A stretch of 64,000 bases of DNA, taken from NCBI GenBank assembly GCA_004553545.1, contig SFLD01000002.1:91219-155218 (forward strand). The letters run 5' to 3'. A program made the translations under genes and the position numbers. The notes beneath the pieces were generated by a model, which saw nothing but the letters and a program-made list of their open reading frames with translations, was not told the DNA's origin and searched no databases. Positions 1 to 7,903 of this stretch are shown piece by piece. The stretch comes from Clostridiales bacterium (GTDB lineage Bacteria; Bacillota; Clostridia; Oscillospirales; Oscillospiraceae). How positions within the stretch are numbered: position 1 is the stretch's first letter; each line of letters begins with the position of its first letter.

Positions 1-1
1 T

Positions 2-856
2 GACCGCCACTTCAAGATCACGGAGTCCTTTGGCTTCGAGCTCATCACCATCCCCATGACCCCAGACGGCCCGGATATGGACGCCGTGGAGGCCGCCGTG
101 AAGGACCCCAAGGTCAAGGGTATGTGGAATGTCCCCAAGTACTCCAACCCCCAGGGTTATGTCTACTCCGAGGAGACCATCCGCCGCATCGCATCCCTGA
201 AGCCCGCCGCGCCGGATTTCCTCCTCATGTGGGACAACGCCTACTGCATCCACGAGCTGGAAGGGGAGTTCGTGCCCTTCCCGGATATCCTCGCGGAGTG
301 CGCCAGGTACGGCAACGCCGACATGGTCTTCGAGTTCGCCTCCACCTCCAAGGTGACCCTTCCCGGCGCGGGCATCTCCTGCTTCGCCTGCTCCGAGGCG
401 AACCTTGCCTACATGGAAAAGCTCATCGGCGTCCAGGCCATCAGCTTTGACAAGGTGAACCAGCAGCGCCACGTCCTCTATCTCAAGGATAAGGCCACGA
501 CCCTGGCCCTGATGCAGCGCCATGCCGCCATCCTCGGCCCCAAGTTCCGGGCCGTGACGGACGCCCTGGACCGGGAGATCGCGCCCCTGGGCATTGCCCA
601 CTGGACCCATCCCAAGGGCGGCTACTTCGTCTCCCTGGATGCCCTGCCCGGCACCGCCAGACGGACCCTGCAGCTGTGCAAAGAGGCCGGGGTCACCATG
701 ACCGGCGCCGGCGCCGCTTTCCCCTACGGTAAGGACTCCCAGGACAGCAACATCCGCATCGCGCCCTCCCTGCCCCCGGTGGAGGAGCTGGAGCAGGCCA
801 TTCAGGTGCTCTGCGCCTGTCTGAAACTTTCCGCATTGGAGGAGTATCTGAAATGA
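2..856 (+). CDS. PLP-dependent aminotransferase, class I/II fold (3' part only)
   Basis: The frame is open from the left edge, so the N-terminus lies outside the window. The visible 284 codons carry the C-terminal two thirds of a fold-type I aminotransferase. An Asn-Pro-Gln motif (SNPQGYV) is followed by the WDNAY substrate/cofactor segment. The STSKVTLPGAG segment holds the lysine expected to form the Schiff base with pyridoxal phosphate, and an arginine in SNIRIAPS fits carboxylate binding. The arrangement resembles the alanine/aspartate-aminotransferase-like group common in Clostridia. The substrate cannot be read from the sequence. The stop overlaps the next start (ATGA), so it is probably co-transcribed with the radical-SAM gene. 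Confidence 0.9.
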   Translation, partial: DRHFKITESFGFELITIPMTPDGPDMDAVEAAVKDPKVKGMWNVPKYSNPQGYVYSEETIRRIASLKPAAPDFLLMWDNAYCIHELEGEFVPFPDILAECARYGNADMVFEFASTSKVTLPGAGISCFACSEANLAYMEKLIGVQAISFDKVNQQRHVLYLKDKATTLALMQRHAAILGPKFRAVTDALDREIAPLGIAHWTHPKGGYFVSLDALPGTARRTLQLCKEAGVTMTGAGAAFPYGKDSQDSNIRIAPSLPPVEELEQAIQVLCACLKLSALEEYLK

Positions 857-1722
857 GATATTACGGCAGCGTTTACCGCCCCCCCTCTGAGGCCTACAGC
901 CTCATCGTCCAGGTGACCTACGGCTGCAGCCACAATACCTGCGCCTTCTGCGGCATGTATAAGGAGAAGCGCTTCGCCCTCCGCCCCCTGGCCGAGGTGC
1001 TGGAGGACTTCCACCTGGCCCGGCAGTACTACCGCAATGTGGGCCGGATCTTCCTGGCGGACGGCGACGCCCTGATCCGCAAGGTCAGCGACCTTGTCAC
1101 CATCCTGGATACCATCCGGGAGCTCTTCCCGGAGTGCGAGCGGGTCAGCAGCTACGCCTCTCCCTCCTCCCTCCAGATCCGGACGGACGAGGAGCTCCAG
1201 CTCCTGCGGGACAAGGGCCTGACCCTCCTCTACATGGGGCTGGAGTCCGGCTGCGATGACGTGTTGAAGCTCATGCGCAAGGGCCACACCTCCGCCGAGA
1301 TCGTGGAGTGCGGCCGGAAGGTGAAGCGCAACGGCATCGGCCTCTCCGTCACCGCCATCACGGGTCTCGGCGGCCCGGAGCTGATGGAGGCCCACGCTGT
1401 GGATACCGCCAGGGCCCTGAACGCCATGAACCCGGAGTATATCGGCATCCTCACCCTGGTGGTGGAGGACGGCACCCCCCTGCAGGACTGGGTCCGGGAG
1501 GGTAAGTTCCACCTCCTGACCCCCGCCCAGGTCCTCCAGGAGACCAAGCTCATGGTGGAGAGCTTTGACTCCCCCGGCAGCGTCTTCCGGATGAACCACG
1601 CCTCCAACTACCTCTCCCTGAAGGGCACCCTCAACGAGGACAAGGAGGCCATGCTGGCCCAGATCCGCCGGGCGGAGCAGCACATGGAGACCCTTCGGCC
1701 CGAGGGGTGGAGACAAGTCTAA
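853..1722 (+). CDS. Radical SAM protein
   Basis: A 289-residue protein. Cys25, Cys30 and Cys33 form a CX4CX2C cluster (GCSHNTCAFC), spaced unlike the usual CX3CX2C but typical of a clostridial radical-SAM family related to Elp3-type enzymes. A glycine-rich SAM-binding stretch (LYMGLESG) lies about 115 residues further on. It should bind a [4Fe-4S] cluster and cleave S-adenosylmethionine to a 5'-deoxyadenosyl radical. No auxiliary-cluster cysteines or B12 domain are evident, and the substrate is unknown. The start ATG overlaps the aminotransferase stop, suggesting a two-gene operon ended by the hairpin just downstream. Confidence 0.88.
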   Translation: MRYYGSVYRPPSEAYSLIVQVTYGCSHNTCAFCGMYKEKRFALRPLAEVLEDFHLARQYYRNVGRIFLADGDALIRKVSDLVTILDTIRELFPECERVSSYASPSSLQIRTDEELQLLRDKGLTLLYMGLESGCDDVLKLMRKGHTSAEIVECGRKVKRNGIGLSVTAITGLGGPELMEAHAVDTARALNAMNPEYIGILTLVVEDGTPLQDWVREGKFHLLTPAQVLQETKLMVESFDSPGSVFRMNHASNYLSLKGTLNEDKEAMLAQIRRAEQHMETLRPEGWRQV

Positions 1723-1728
1723 GCGCTT

Positions 1729-1754
1729 AAAGGGGGGACTGACGTCCCCCCTTT
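1729..1754 (+). terminator. Hairpin after the radical SAM gene
   Basis: A perfect 11-bp stem (AAAGGGGGGAC with GTCCCCCCTTT, loop TGAC) begins 6 bases after the stop codon. The T-run is short, so termination may be partial. It also starts the palindrome cluster that follows. Confidence 0.6.
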
Positions 1755-1770
1755 AGAGTCCCCCTGCCCC

Positions 1771-1881
1771 GTGCCGCCCTTGGGCGGCACGATGGCCAAT
1801 GCCCCCTCCGGCATTGCCGGAGGGGGCATTGCACTGCGCTTGGGTGCAGAGGAGGCCCCGCCCCATTGGGGCGGGGCCTCC
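1771..1881. repeat. Three consecutive perfect palindromes
   Basis: Three clean stem-loops lie in 110 bp: 1771-1790 (9-bp stem, 2-base loop), 1801-1827 (12-bp stem, loop ATT) and 1851-1881 (14-bp stem of GC-rich sequence, loop ATT). None has a T-run, so they are not simple terminators. They resemble the compact palindromic units interspersed between genes of Oscillospiraceae. No credible gene lies in 1723-2300; ORFs drawn through it are products of the palindromes. Confidence 0.75.
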
Positions 1882-1882
1882 T

Positions 1883-1960
1883 CCACACGTCGCTTCGTGA
1901 GAGGAATTTTTCCCGCCGTACATGCCGCCGGGAAAAATGATTCTGCTTCTTTCCACCGGA
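1883..1960 (+). repeat. Interspersed repeat element, copy A
   Basis: This copy contains an inverted repeat at 1906-1938 (half-sites ATTTTTCCCG and CGGGAAAAAT). A 28-base core at 1909-1936 matches the reverse strand of 15523-15550 at 25 of 28 positions. Upstream of the core both copies share a GC palindrome, a CACAC stretch and TGAGAGG in the same order. It is therefore a dispersed composite element rather than a gene. Confidence 0.65.
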
Positions 1961-2093
1961 GGCGGAAACCAGGAAGGGGTTTTCGACCCCTTCCTGGACT
2001 TTTCCCGGGACGGGCGCGGACGCTTCGCTGCGCGCCGGGGACGGACTGCTGCTATTTCGAGGGGCGAAGCGGCGCCGTATCCCCCGTTCTTCC

Positions 2094-2158
2094 GTAGGGG
2101 CCGATGCCTGCATCGGCCCGCTGCTTGACCGGTAGGGGCGGGGCTCCGTCCCCGCCCG
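2094..2158 (+). repeat. GTAGGGG palindromic repeat, two units
   Basis: Two tandem units (2094-2120 and 2132-2158) each begin GTAGGGGC and end in CGGCCCG or CCGCCCG around a palindromic centre. Reverse-oriented relatives flank the other side of the mog gene at 2933-2999. No coding capacity is supported. Confidence 0.7.
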
Positions 2159-2265
2159 TTCGCCCGGATTTGCTTGCTGTTTCCCATCGCGGCGTCTGGG
2201 CCGACCTCTGTGTTCGCCCGGATACGCTCCTTTACGGGGACTGCCTGTGGGCAAGGAGGAAGAAA

Positions 2266-2292
2266 CGCCGGATGGGCTCAGCCCATCCGGCG
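2266..2292 (-). terminator. Terminator of the mog gene
   Basis: A perfect 12-bp stem (CGCCGGATGGGC with its complement, 3-base loop) lies 9 bases beyond the stop of the minus-strand mog gene and is followed by TTTC on that strand. The plus strand has TTTT after the stem, so it may work both ways. Confidence 0.75.
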
Positions 2293-2300
2293 TTTTCGTT

Positions 2301-2804
2301 TTACGGTCGATCCGTGAGCTTGGCGCAGTCGGCGGGGCGGCCGGAGAGCATCTCCAACCCGTGGGCCAGGGTGGGCAGCACGGCGGCTAGGTTTTCCCGG
2401 GCGGCCTTGGGCGAACCCGGCAGATTCACGATGAGGCTGCCGCCCCGGATGCCCGCTTGGGCCCGGGAGAGCATGGCTCGCGGCGTCACCTGGAGGGAGG
2501 CATAGCGCATGGCCTCCGGGATGCCGGGGGTCATGCGCTGGCAGACAGCCAGGGTGGCCTCCGGTGTCACGTCCCGGGGAGCGAAGCCGGTGCCGCCGGT
2601 GGTGACGATGAGGGGGCAATTTCCCCCGTCCGCCAGGCGGATGAGGGCGGCCTCGATCTGGGGCTGTTCGTCCGGCACCAGGACGGTCTCCGTCACGGTG
2701 TAGCCGGCGTCCGTCAGCATTTCCGCCACCAGCGGGCCGCCCTCGTCCGGGCGAAGGCCTTGGAAGCAGCGGTCGGAAACGGTGACAACAGCGGCGTTCG
2801 GCAT
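2301..2804 (-). CDS. MogA/MoaB-type molybdopterin adenylyltransferase
   Basis: A 167-residue single-domain protein of the MoCF_BD family. It shows TTGGTGFAPRDVTPEA (pterin/nucleotide loop) and the NLPGSPKA motif near residue 140. Members bind molybdopterin; MogA adenylates it before MoeA inserts molybdate. Which of MogA or MoaB it is cannot be decided by eye. It lies 220 bp downstream of modC on the same strand, at the end of the molybdate transport genes. That spacer contains GTAGGGG repeats, so it may be transcribed separately. Confidence 0.88.
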   Translation of the reverse strand: MPNAAVVTVSDRCFQGLRPDEGGPLVAEMLTDAGYTVTETVLVPDEQPQIEAALIRLADGGNCPLIVTTGGTGFAPRDVTPEATLAVCQRMTPGIPEAMRYASLQVTPRAMLSRAQAGIRGGSLIVNLPGSPKAARENLAAVLPTLAHGLEMLSGRPADCAKLTDRP

Positions 2805-2932
2805 AAAAAAGCCTCCTTTTTGGGGTAAAAAATCGGGTGGGTCCCGGAAATTCCGGCGGGTCCCACGGGAAACGCTTGACGGGGGACATTGGGGTCCGCC
2901 CCTTTTTTACGAGGGACGGGGAGACGGGGGAA

Positions 2933-2999
2933 CGGGCCGCCGAGTCGTCGGCCCCTACGGGGGGTTCAGGGGGCGGGCCGCCGAGTCGTCGGCCTCTAC
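2933..2999 (-). repeat. GTAGGGG palindromic repeat, two inverted units
   Basis: Units 2933-2958 and 2974-2999 read on the minus strand begin GTAGGGGCCGACGACTCGGC and GTAGAGGCCGACGACTCGGC. They match the plus-strand unit at 2094-2120 except in the palindromic centre. A degenerate third unit may continue to about 3030. The repeats bracket the mog gene in inverted orientation. Confidence 0.7.
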
Positions 3000-3025
3000 C
3001 GGGGTGCGGGGGCGGGCCGATGAGG

Positions 3026-4066
3026 TCATTGCAGGAGGAGGATGTCCTCCGGGGAGACGGTGACGGTGAGGCGGTCGGGGGCCTGGAGGGCCTGCCAGGC
3101 CTCCTTGGAAAGCTCCATGCGGAGGGGCGGCGTGTCGGGCTTGGCCCCCTCCGGGCGGAGGAGGACGATGGTCTCAAAGACATCGTCGATGACCCGCTCC
3201 ACGGCGCAGGGGATGGTATTCCTCTCCCCCTCCGCCGCCGGGCGGACGGTGTGGGAGCGGATGCCCACGGTTCGCGTCTCCGGCGGGATGGGACGGCCGG
3301 GGTCCAGGGTGACGCCCCAGTCCGGCAGGCGGACGAGGGCGCCCTCCGCTTGGGCGGGGGTGAAGTTCTTGCAGCCGGAGAGCCGGGCGGCGGACTCCGT
3401 TCCCGGGGCGTGGAAGAGCCGGCGCATGGGCTGGACGGGGCTTGCCTTGCCGCCCTCCAGGACGCAGACGTTGGGGCAGTTGCGCCAGGCCTCGCCCCGG
3501 TCGTGGGTGACCCAGAGGATGGGGCCGGGGAAATCGTCCATGACGGCGGCAAGTTCCAGCTCCAGCTGGTACTTGAGGTAGCTGTCCAGGGCCGAGAGGG
3601 GCTCGTCCAGGAGGATCATCCGAGGGTCCGTCAGCAGGATCCGGGCCAGGGCGCAGCGCTGCTGCTGCCCGCCGGAGATCTGCCGGGGCCGGAGGTCCGC
3701 CACGGCTTCCAGCCGGAAGCGGCGGAGGGCGTCCTCCGCCAGGGTGTCCCGGTTGGGCTTGCCACGGAGGACGGCCAGGAGGTTCCCCCGGACGGTCATA
3801 TTGGGGAAGAGGGCGTACTGCTGGAAGAGGTAGCCCGCCCGGCGCTGCTGGGGCGGGAGGTCGATCCTGGCGGCGCTGTCGAAGAGGACCCGGCCATCCA
3901 GGGCGATGCGTCCCTCGTCCGGCCGGAGGATGCCGGCGATGCAGCGGAGGGTCACGCTCTTGCCGCAGCCGGAGGCGCCCAGCAGGGCCAGGGGCTCCGC
4001 CCCGGTCTCAAAGGCGGCTTCCAGCTGGAAGTCCCCCAGCTTTTTCCGGATGTCAACATGGAGCAT
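3026..4066 (-). CDS. modC: Molybdate ABC transporter ATP-binding protein
   Basis: A 346-residue ABC ATPase. Walker A is GASGCGKS at 30-37, followed by a Q-loop (LFQQYALFPN), the signature ISGGQQQR, Walker B MILLDEP and the switch histidine in VTHD. The C-terminal ~110 residues match the TOBE-type domain of molybdate/sulfate importers. It powers molybdate uptake with ModB and ModA. Its start overlaps the modB stop by one base (TAATG), indicating translational coupling. Confidence 0.92.
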   Translation of the reverse strand: MLHVDIRKKLGDFQLEAAFETGAEPLALLGASGCGKSVTLRCIAGILRPDEGRIALDGRVLFDSAARIDLPPQQRRAGYLFQQYALFPNMTVRGNLLAVLRGKPNRDTLAEDALRRFRLEAVADLRPRQISGGQQQRCALARILLTDPRMILLDEPLSALDSYLKYQLELELAAVMDDFPGPILWVTHDRGEAWRNCPNVCVLEGGKASPVQPMRRLFHAPGTESAARLSGCKNFTPAQAEGALVRLPDWGVTLDPGRPIPPETRTVGIRSHTVRPAAEGERNTIPCAVERVIDDVFETIVLLRPEGAKPDTPPLRMELSKEAWQALQAPDRLTVTVSPEDILLLQ

Positions 4067-4770
4067 TATCGGCGGCCTCCCTTCCGCTGGCGGTCTTCCA
4101 GCAGGTTGACGGTCAAAAGGAACACGGCGGAGATGGCCACGTTCACCAGCACCCAGCGGAAGGCCATGGCGTCATCCCCGGTCTGCCAGAGCTGGTAGAC
4201 GGCGGTGGAGACGGTGGCGGTCTTGCCGGGGGTGTAGCCCGCCAGCATGGAGGTGGCGCCATACTCGCCCAGAGCCCGGGCGAAGGCCAGCACCGTGCCC
4301 GCCAGGATGCCCTGGCGGCAGCAGGGCATCCGCACCCGCCAAAAGATCCAGGCGTTGGGGAGGCCCAGGGTCTGGGCGGACTGGGAGAGGGTCTCGTCAA
4401 AGCTCTCAAAAGCGCCCCGCGCGGTGCGGTACATCAGGGGGAAGGCCACCACCACGGCGGCGAAGATGGCGGACCACCAGACCATGACGAGACGCACGCC
4501 GAACTGCTCCAGCGCCCAGGCACCGATGATCCGCCGGGGGCCGAGAAGACGCAGCAGGAGATAGCCCACCACCGTGGGGGGCAGGACCAGGGGCAGCGTC
4601 AGGACCACGTCCAGCACGCCCTTCACGAGCTTGGGGAGCTTTGCGATGTAGTACGCCGCGGCGATGCCCAGGAAGAAGATGAGCACCGTGGAGATGGCCG
4701 CGATACGCAGCGAGTTCCATAGGGGGAACCAATCCATACCTTTCCCTCCGTTTTTCATCCAGTCGGTCAC
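4066..4770 (-). CDS. modB: Molybdate ABC transporter permease
   Basis: A 234-residue integral membrane protein with five to six hydrophobic segments. An EAA-type cytoplasmic loop is present (SQSAQTLGLPNAWIFWRVRMP), which contacts the ATPase. Length and layout fit ModB. It forms the membrane channel for molybdate. It lies between modA and modC on the same strand. Confidence 0.92.
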   Translation of the reverse strand: MTDWMKNGGKGMDWFPLWNSLRIAAISTVLIFFLGIAAAYYIAKLPKLVKGVLDVVLTLPLVLPPTVVGYLLLRLLGPRRIIGAWALEQFGVRLVMVWWSAIFAAVVVAFPLMYRTARGAFESFDETLSQSAQTLGLPNAWIFWRVRMPCCRQGILAGTVLAFARALGEYGATSMLAGYTPGKTATVSTAVYQLWQTGDDAMAFRWVLVNVAISAVFLLTVNLLEDRQRKGGRR

Positions 4771-4873
4771 CCTTGCCGGAGGGGGGCGAAGGCGCTTCGC
4801 GCCTCTCCGCCAGGGGGGACCTTTTCTCAGGGTAACACAGTCCCGCCGCCCGGGTCAAGGGCGGGGGCGTTTT

Positions 4874-4906
4874 CCCCTCTGCCCGGGACGGGCCCGGGCA
4901 GAGGGG
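4874..4906 (-). other. Hairpin between modA and modB
   Basis: A perfect 14-bp GC-rich stem (CCCCTCTGCCCGGG with its complement, 5-base loop) starts 8 bases after the modA stop. There is no T-run on the minus strand, so it more likely protects the modA message than ends transcription. This would favour excess binding protein over permease, as is common for ABC importers. Confidence 0.6.
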
Positions 4907-4914
4907 GCGGGGTC

Positions 4915-5769
4915 TTAGTTGGCGGGGCTGAAGCCGACGCTCCGGAAGACGGCCATGGCCTCCTCAGTCTGGAGGTAGTCCAGGAAGGCCTGGGCCGCCT
5001 CGGTCTGGCCGTCCTTCAGCACGGCGGCGGGATAGATGACCTGGCCGCACATCTCGGCGGTGGCGCTGTCCACCACGGTGAGGCCGGCGGAGAAGGCGTC
5101 CGTCGCGTAGATGATGCCGCAGTCGGCGGCGGCCTCGGTGACCTGGGTGGTGACTTCCTTCACGTTGTTGCCGTAGGTGAGCTTATCGGTGATGGCGGCC
5201 TCGTCGATGCCGTAGAAGGCGAAGATCTTCTGGGTGTACTGGCCCACGGGGACGTTGCTGTTGCCGATGGCCAGCATGACCTCGCCGTTCTGGAGGAGGT
5301 CGGCCAGCTGGTCAAAGCTCTCGATGCCCTTGGGGTTGCCCTCGGGAACGGCCAGGGTGACCTTGTTCTCCAGCAGGTTCAGGCGGCTGCCCTCCAGCAG
5401 CATGTCCTGGCCGTTGGGGTTCTTCCCGGCGTCGTCCTTCAGGGAGCCGTCCAGGGCGTTCATCTGCTTGGGGGCGGCGGAAATAAAGAGGTCGCAGAGG
5501 GCGCCCTCCTCGATCTGGGTGAGGAGCTTGCCGGAGGAGTCAAAGTTGAAGCAGAGGGTCACGTTGGGGGCCACGGTCTTGTAGTTCCCGGCGATCTCGG
5601 TGAGGGTCTCGGTCATGGAGGCGGCGGCGAAGACCACCAGGGTGATGGGCTCGGCGTCGTCGCCGGAGGCGGAGCCGGAGCCGGAAGCGGCGGGGGTGTT
5701 GCTGGTGCCGCAGGCCGCGAGGCTCAGGGCCAGGGTCAGCGCCAGGAGCAGGGAGAGAAACTTCTTCAT
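4915..5769 (-). CDS. modA: Molybdate ABC transporter substrate-binding lipoprotein
   Basis: A 284-residue lipoprotein. MKKFLSLLLALTLALSLAAC is a signal peptide ending in a lipobox, with the cysteine at position 20. A Ser/Gly/Ala linker follows, then VFAAASMTETLTEIA, the typical ModA N-terminus that supplies oxyanion-binding serines. The chosen ATG (5767-5769) has a GGAAAGGAAG ribosome-binding site; the upstream in-frame start has none. It should bind molybdate or tungstate outside the cell. A palindromic operator candidate lies about 125 bp upstream. Confidence 0.93.
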   Translation of the reverse strand: MKKFLSLLLALTLALSLAACGTSNTPAASGSGSASGDDAEPITLVVFAAASMTETLTEIAGNYKTVAPNVTLCFNFDSSGKLLTQIEEGALCDLFISAAPKQMNALDGSLKDDAGKNPNGQDMLLEGSRLNLLENKVTLAVPEGNPKGIESFDQLADLLQNGEVMLAIGNSNVPVGQYTQKIFAFYGIDEAAITDKLTYGNNVKEVTTQVTEAAADCGIIYATDAFSAGLTVVDSATAEMCGQVIYPAAVLKDGQTEAAQAFLDYLQTEEAMAVFRSVGFSPAN

Positions 5770-5894
5770 GTGGGGTACTTCCTTTCCAAAAATGGTGTGC
5801 CGGTTCATCGTATCCCGCGGCGAGGAAGGAACGGGCAAGAAAACGCCGCGGGCTGTCTATCTTCCAACCGCTGAGCGCGGGGTGGAATGGTTTG

Positions 5895-5916
5895 GTTATC
5901 CTCACTCGAGGATAAC
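5895..5916 (-). promoter_or_regulatory. Putative molybdenum-responsive operator upstream of modA
   Basis: A perfect inverted repeat of half-sites GTTATCCTC and GAGGATAAC with spacer ACTC lies in the gap between the MoeA-like gene and modA. A second copy, 18 of 22 positions identical, lies just downstream of the moaA promoter at 8865-8886. The outer GTTAT/ATAAC resembles ModE sites, but the regulator is not in the window. Confidence 0.6.
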
Positions 5917-5928
5917 GGGTGGGGAAAG

Positions 5929-5950
5929 CTTGGCCCCGGGAGGGGCCAAG
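5929..5950 (-). terminator. Hairpin after the moa operon
   Basis: A perfect 9-bp stem (CTTGGCCCC with GGGGCCAAG, 4-base loop) lies 4 bases past the stop of the MoeA-like gene and is followed by CTTTCC on the minus strand. The weak T-run suggests partial termination before modA. Confidence 0.5.
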
Positions 5951-5954
5951 GGGG

Positions 5955-6974
5955 TCACTTGCCGAAGGGGCAGATGGGGTAATGGCACTCGGGGCAGCTG
6001 AGGCAGAGGCCGCCCTCGCCCAGGGCGATGAGGTCACGTCGCTCCACCCGGACGCCGGCGGCGAGGCGGGGCAGCACCAGGTCGAAGACCGTGGCCCCGG
6101 CGTACATCACGCAGCCGGGGAGGCCGCAGACGGCGGTGCCGTCTTCATAGTAGCCCAGGAGGAACATGGCGCCGGGGAGGACCGGGGCGCCGTAGGTGAC
6201 GATGTCCGCCCCGGAGCGGCGGATGGCGCCGGGGGTGTTGTCATCCGGGTCCACGCTCATGCCGCCGGTGCAGAGGATGAGGTCGGCGTGGGTCTCCCGG
6301 GCCTCGGCGATGGCGGAGACGATGTCCTCCACTGCGTCGCCGGGGTAGGCCACGGAGAGGGTCTCGATGCCGTAGGCCGCCAGCTTGCGCCGCACCACGG
6401 GGGAGAAGCTGTCCTGGATGAGGCCCTTCTTTACCTCGCTGCCGGTGGCGATGATGGCGGCGGTCTTCTTGACGTAGGGGAGGAGAGTCAGGAGGGGCTG
6501 ATCCCCCGCGGCCTCCTCGGCCTTTTGGAGCTTGTCCTCGGAAATGACCAGGGGGATGACCCGCATCCCGGCCAGCTTGTCGCCCTTGCGGACGGGGGTA
6601 TTGCCATGGCGGGTGGCGATCATGACCTCCTCCTGGGAGTTCACGGCCATGAGGCGGGCGGAATCCACCAGGAAGAGGCCGTCGATGGCGGCGGTGAGCT
6701 CGATCTTGCCCTCCTTGGGCTCGCTGCGGTCCATATTGGCGTTGATGGCGAGAGCGCAGAGGTGCTCCGCGGCGTCGTTCTCATGGAGCATGCCGGGGGT
6801 CATCTCCCAGACGTAGAGCTGCTCCTTGCCCATGGAGAGGAGGACGGGGATGTCCTCCGGCCGGACCACGTGGCCCTTGCGGAAGCGGGGACCCTTGAAC
6901 TGGCCTGGGATGATCTGGGTCATGTCGTGGCAGAGGACGTGGCCCACGGCGTCCTCGGTGCGGATGCGTTTCAT
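5955..6974 (-). CDS. MoeA-like molybdopterin-binding protein with C-terminal Cys cluster
   Basis: A 339-residue protein with a MoCF_BD domain in its second half (AAIIATGSEV, then LILCTGGMSVDPDDNTPGAIR and PVLPGAMF). The N-terminal half is a short MoeA-like region. The C-terminus carries CLSCPECHYPICPFGK, four cysteines that could bind zinc or an Fe-S cluster; ordinary MoeA lacks this. Homologues travel with MOSC and selenium-dependent hydroxylase genes, so a role in molybdopterin handling is inferred. The ATG at 6974 overlaps the MOSC stop (ATGA) and follows GGGAGGGG, which decides the start over an ATG five codons upstream. Confidence 0.85.
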   Translation of the reverse strand: MKRIRTEDAVGHVLCHDMTQIIPGQFKGPRFRKGHVVRPEDIPVLLSMGKEQLYVWEMTPGMLHENDAAEHLCALAINANMDRSEPKEGKIELTAAIDGLFLVDSARLMAVNSQEEVMIATRHGNTPVRKGDKLAGMRVIPLVISEDKLQKAEEAAGDQPLLTLLPYVKKTAAIIATGSEVKKGLIQDSFSPVVRRKLAAYGIETLSVAYPGDAVEDIVSAIAEARETHADLILCTGGMSVDPDDNTPGAIRRSGADIVTYGAPVLPGAMFLLGYYEDGTAVCGLPGCVMYAGATVFDLVLPRLAAGVRVERRDLIALGEGGLCLSCPECHYPICPFGK

Positions 6975-7414
6975 AGCGTCCCCTCCCAAACTTCAATGGT
7001 GTCGCCGGGGCGGACGGTGCCCTCCCGCTCCACGGTGGCGAAGATGCCCTCCGTGGGCATGACGCAGCGGCCCACCGCCTTTTTGATGGTGCAGTCGTTG
7101 TGGCACTCCTTGCCGATCTGGGTCACCCGGAGGATGGCGGGGCCGACCTTCAAAAGAGTTCCCACGGGCAGGGTCTTGAGGGCCAGGCCCCGGGTGTTGA
7201 TGTTCTCCGCGAAGGCCCCGGCGGGGAGGTCCATGGGGACGGCGGCGCGCATGGTGTCCACGCTCTCCTCCGCCAGGAGGGAGACCTGGCGGTGCCAGTC
7301 CCCGGCGTGGGCGTCCCCCACGATGCCGTGGTGACAGCGGAGCTGGATCTCCGGCACGGGGTGTTTGGAGACACCCTTCGCCTCGCTGAGATTGACGGAT
7401 GTCACGACTGCCAC
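6971..7414 (-). CDS. MOSC-domain sulfurtransferase-like protein
   Basis: A 147-residue stand-alone MOSC domain. It includes the conserved HHGIVGDAHAG segment, GAFAENI, and GKECHNDC with the cysteine used for sulfur relay in this family. MOSC domains pass sulfur to molybdenum cofactor to activate hydroxylases. It overlaps moaC by 13 bases and the MoeA-like gene by 4, so it sits mid-operon. Confidence 0.88.
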   Translation of the reverse strand: MAVVTSVNLSEAKGVSKHPVPEIQLRCHHGIVGDAHAGDWHRQVSLLAEESVDTMRAAVPMDLPAGAFAENINTRGLALKTLPVGTLLKVGPAILRVTQIGKECHNDCTIKKAVGRCVMPTEGIFATVEREGTVRPGDTIEVWEGTL

Positions 7415-7899
7415 TCGTATCCCTCCTCTGCCCGGAAGTCGCCGCTGCGGCCGCCGGATTTCGCCAGCAGGCGGATATGCTCGATCCGCATGTCCCTCTG
7501 CAGGGCCTTACACATATCGTAAACGGTCAATGCCGCCGCGCTGACGGCGGTGAGGGCCTCCATCTCCACCCCGGTGGGGCCGGCGCAGGAGACCTCGGCG
7601 AGAATTTCCACCCGGCAGGGGTCCTCCGAAAGGGAGAAGCGGATGTCCACCCCCGTCAGGGGCACGGGATGGCACATGGGGATGAGCTCCCAGCAGTGCT
7701 TGGCGGCCTGGATGCCCGCCACCTGGGCCACGGCCAGGACATCGCCCTTTTTGAGCTTCCCCTCCCGGATGGCGGTGAGGGTCTCTTTTGAGACGCGGAC
7801 TTCCCCGGCGGCGGCGGCCCGGCGGAAGGCGGGGGCTTTCTCCGTCACATCCACCATCCTGGCCCGGCCCTGGTCGTTGAAATGGCTGAATTCCGGCAT
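7402..7899 (-). CDS. moaC: Cyclic pyranopterin monophosphate synthase
   Basis: A 165-residue MoaC. Hallmarks are FNDQGRARMVDVTEK at the N-terminus, KHCWELIPMCHPVPLTGV with its active-site histidine and cysteine, and the GVEMEALTAVSAAALTVYDMCKA helix. With MoaA it converts GTP to cyclic pyranopterin monophosphate, the first step of molybdenum cofactor synthesis. It follows moaA by 4 bases and overlaps the MOSC gene. Confidence 0.95.
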   Translation of the reverse strand: MPEFSHFNDQGRARMVDVTEKAPAFRRAAAAGEVRVSKETLTAIREGKLKKGDVLAVAQVAGIQAAKHCWELIPMCHPVPLTGVDIRFSLSEDPCRVEILAEVSCAGPTGVEMEALTAVSAAALTVYDMCKALQRDMRIEHIRLLAKSGGRSGDFRAEEGYEWQS

Positions 7900-7903
7900 G
7901 GTC

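Noticed and set aside
1727..2254. Open frames of 65-175 codons through the repeat region
   Set aside because: They exist on both strands because of the palindromes, lack ribosome-binding sites and have Arg/Pro/Gly-rich products.
2278..3552. 424-codon minus-strand frame across mog and modC
   Set aside because: Pro/Arg/Ser-rich shadow frame crossing two real genes and a repeat; no motifs.
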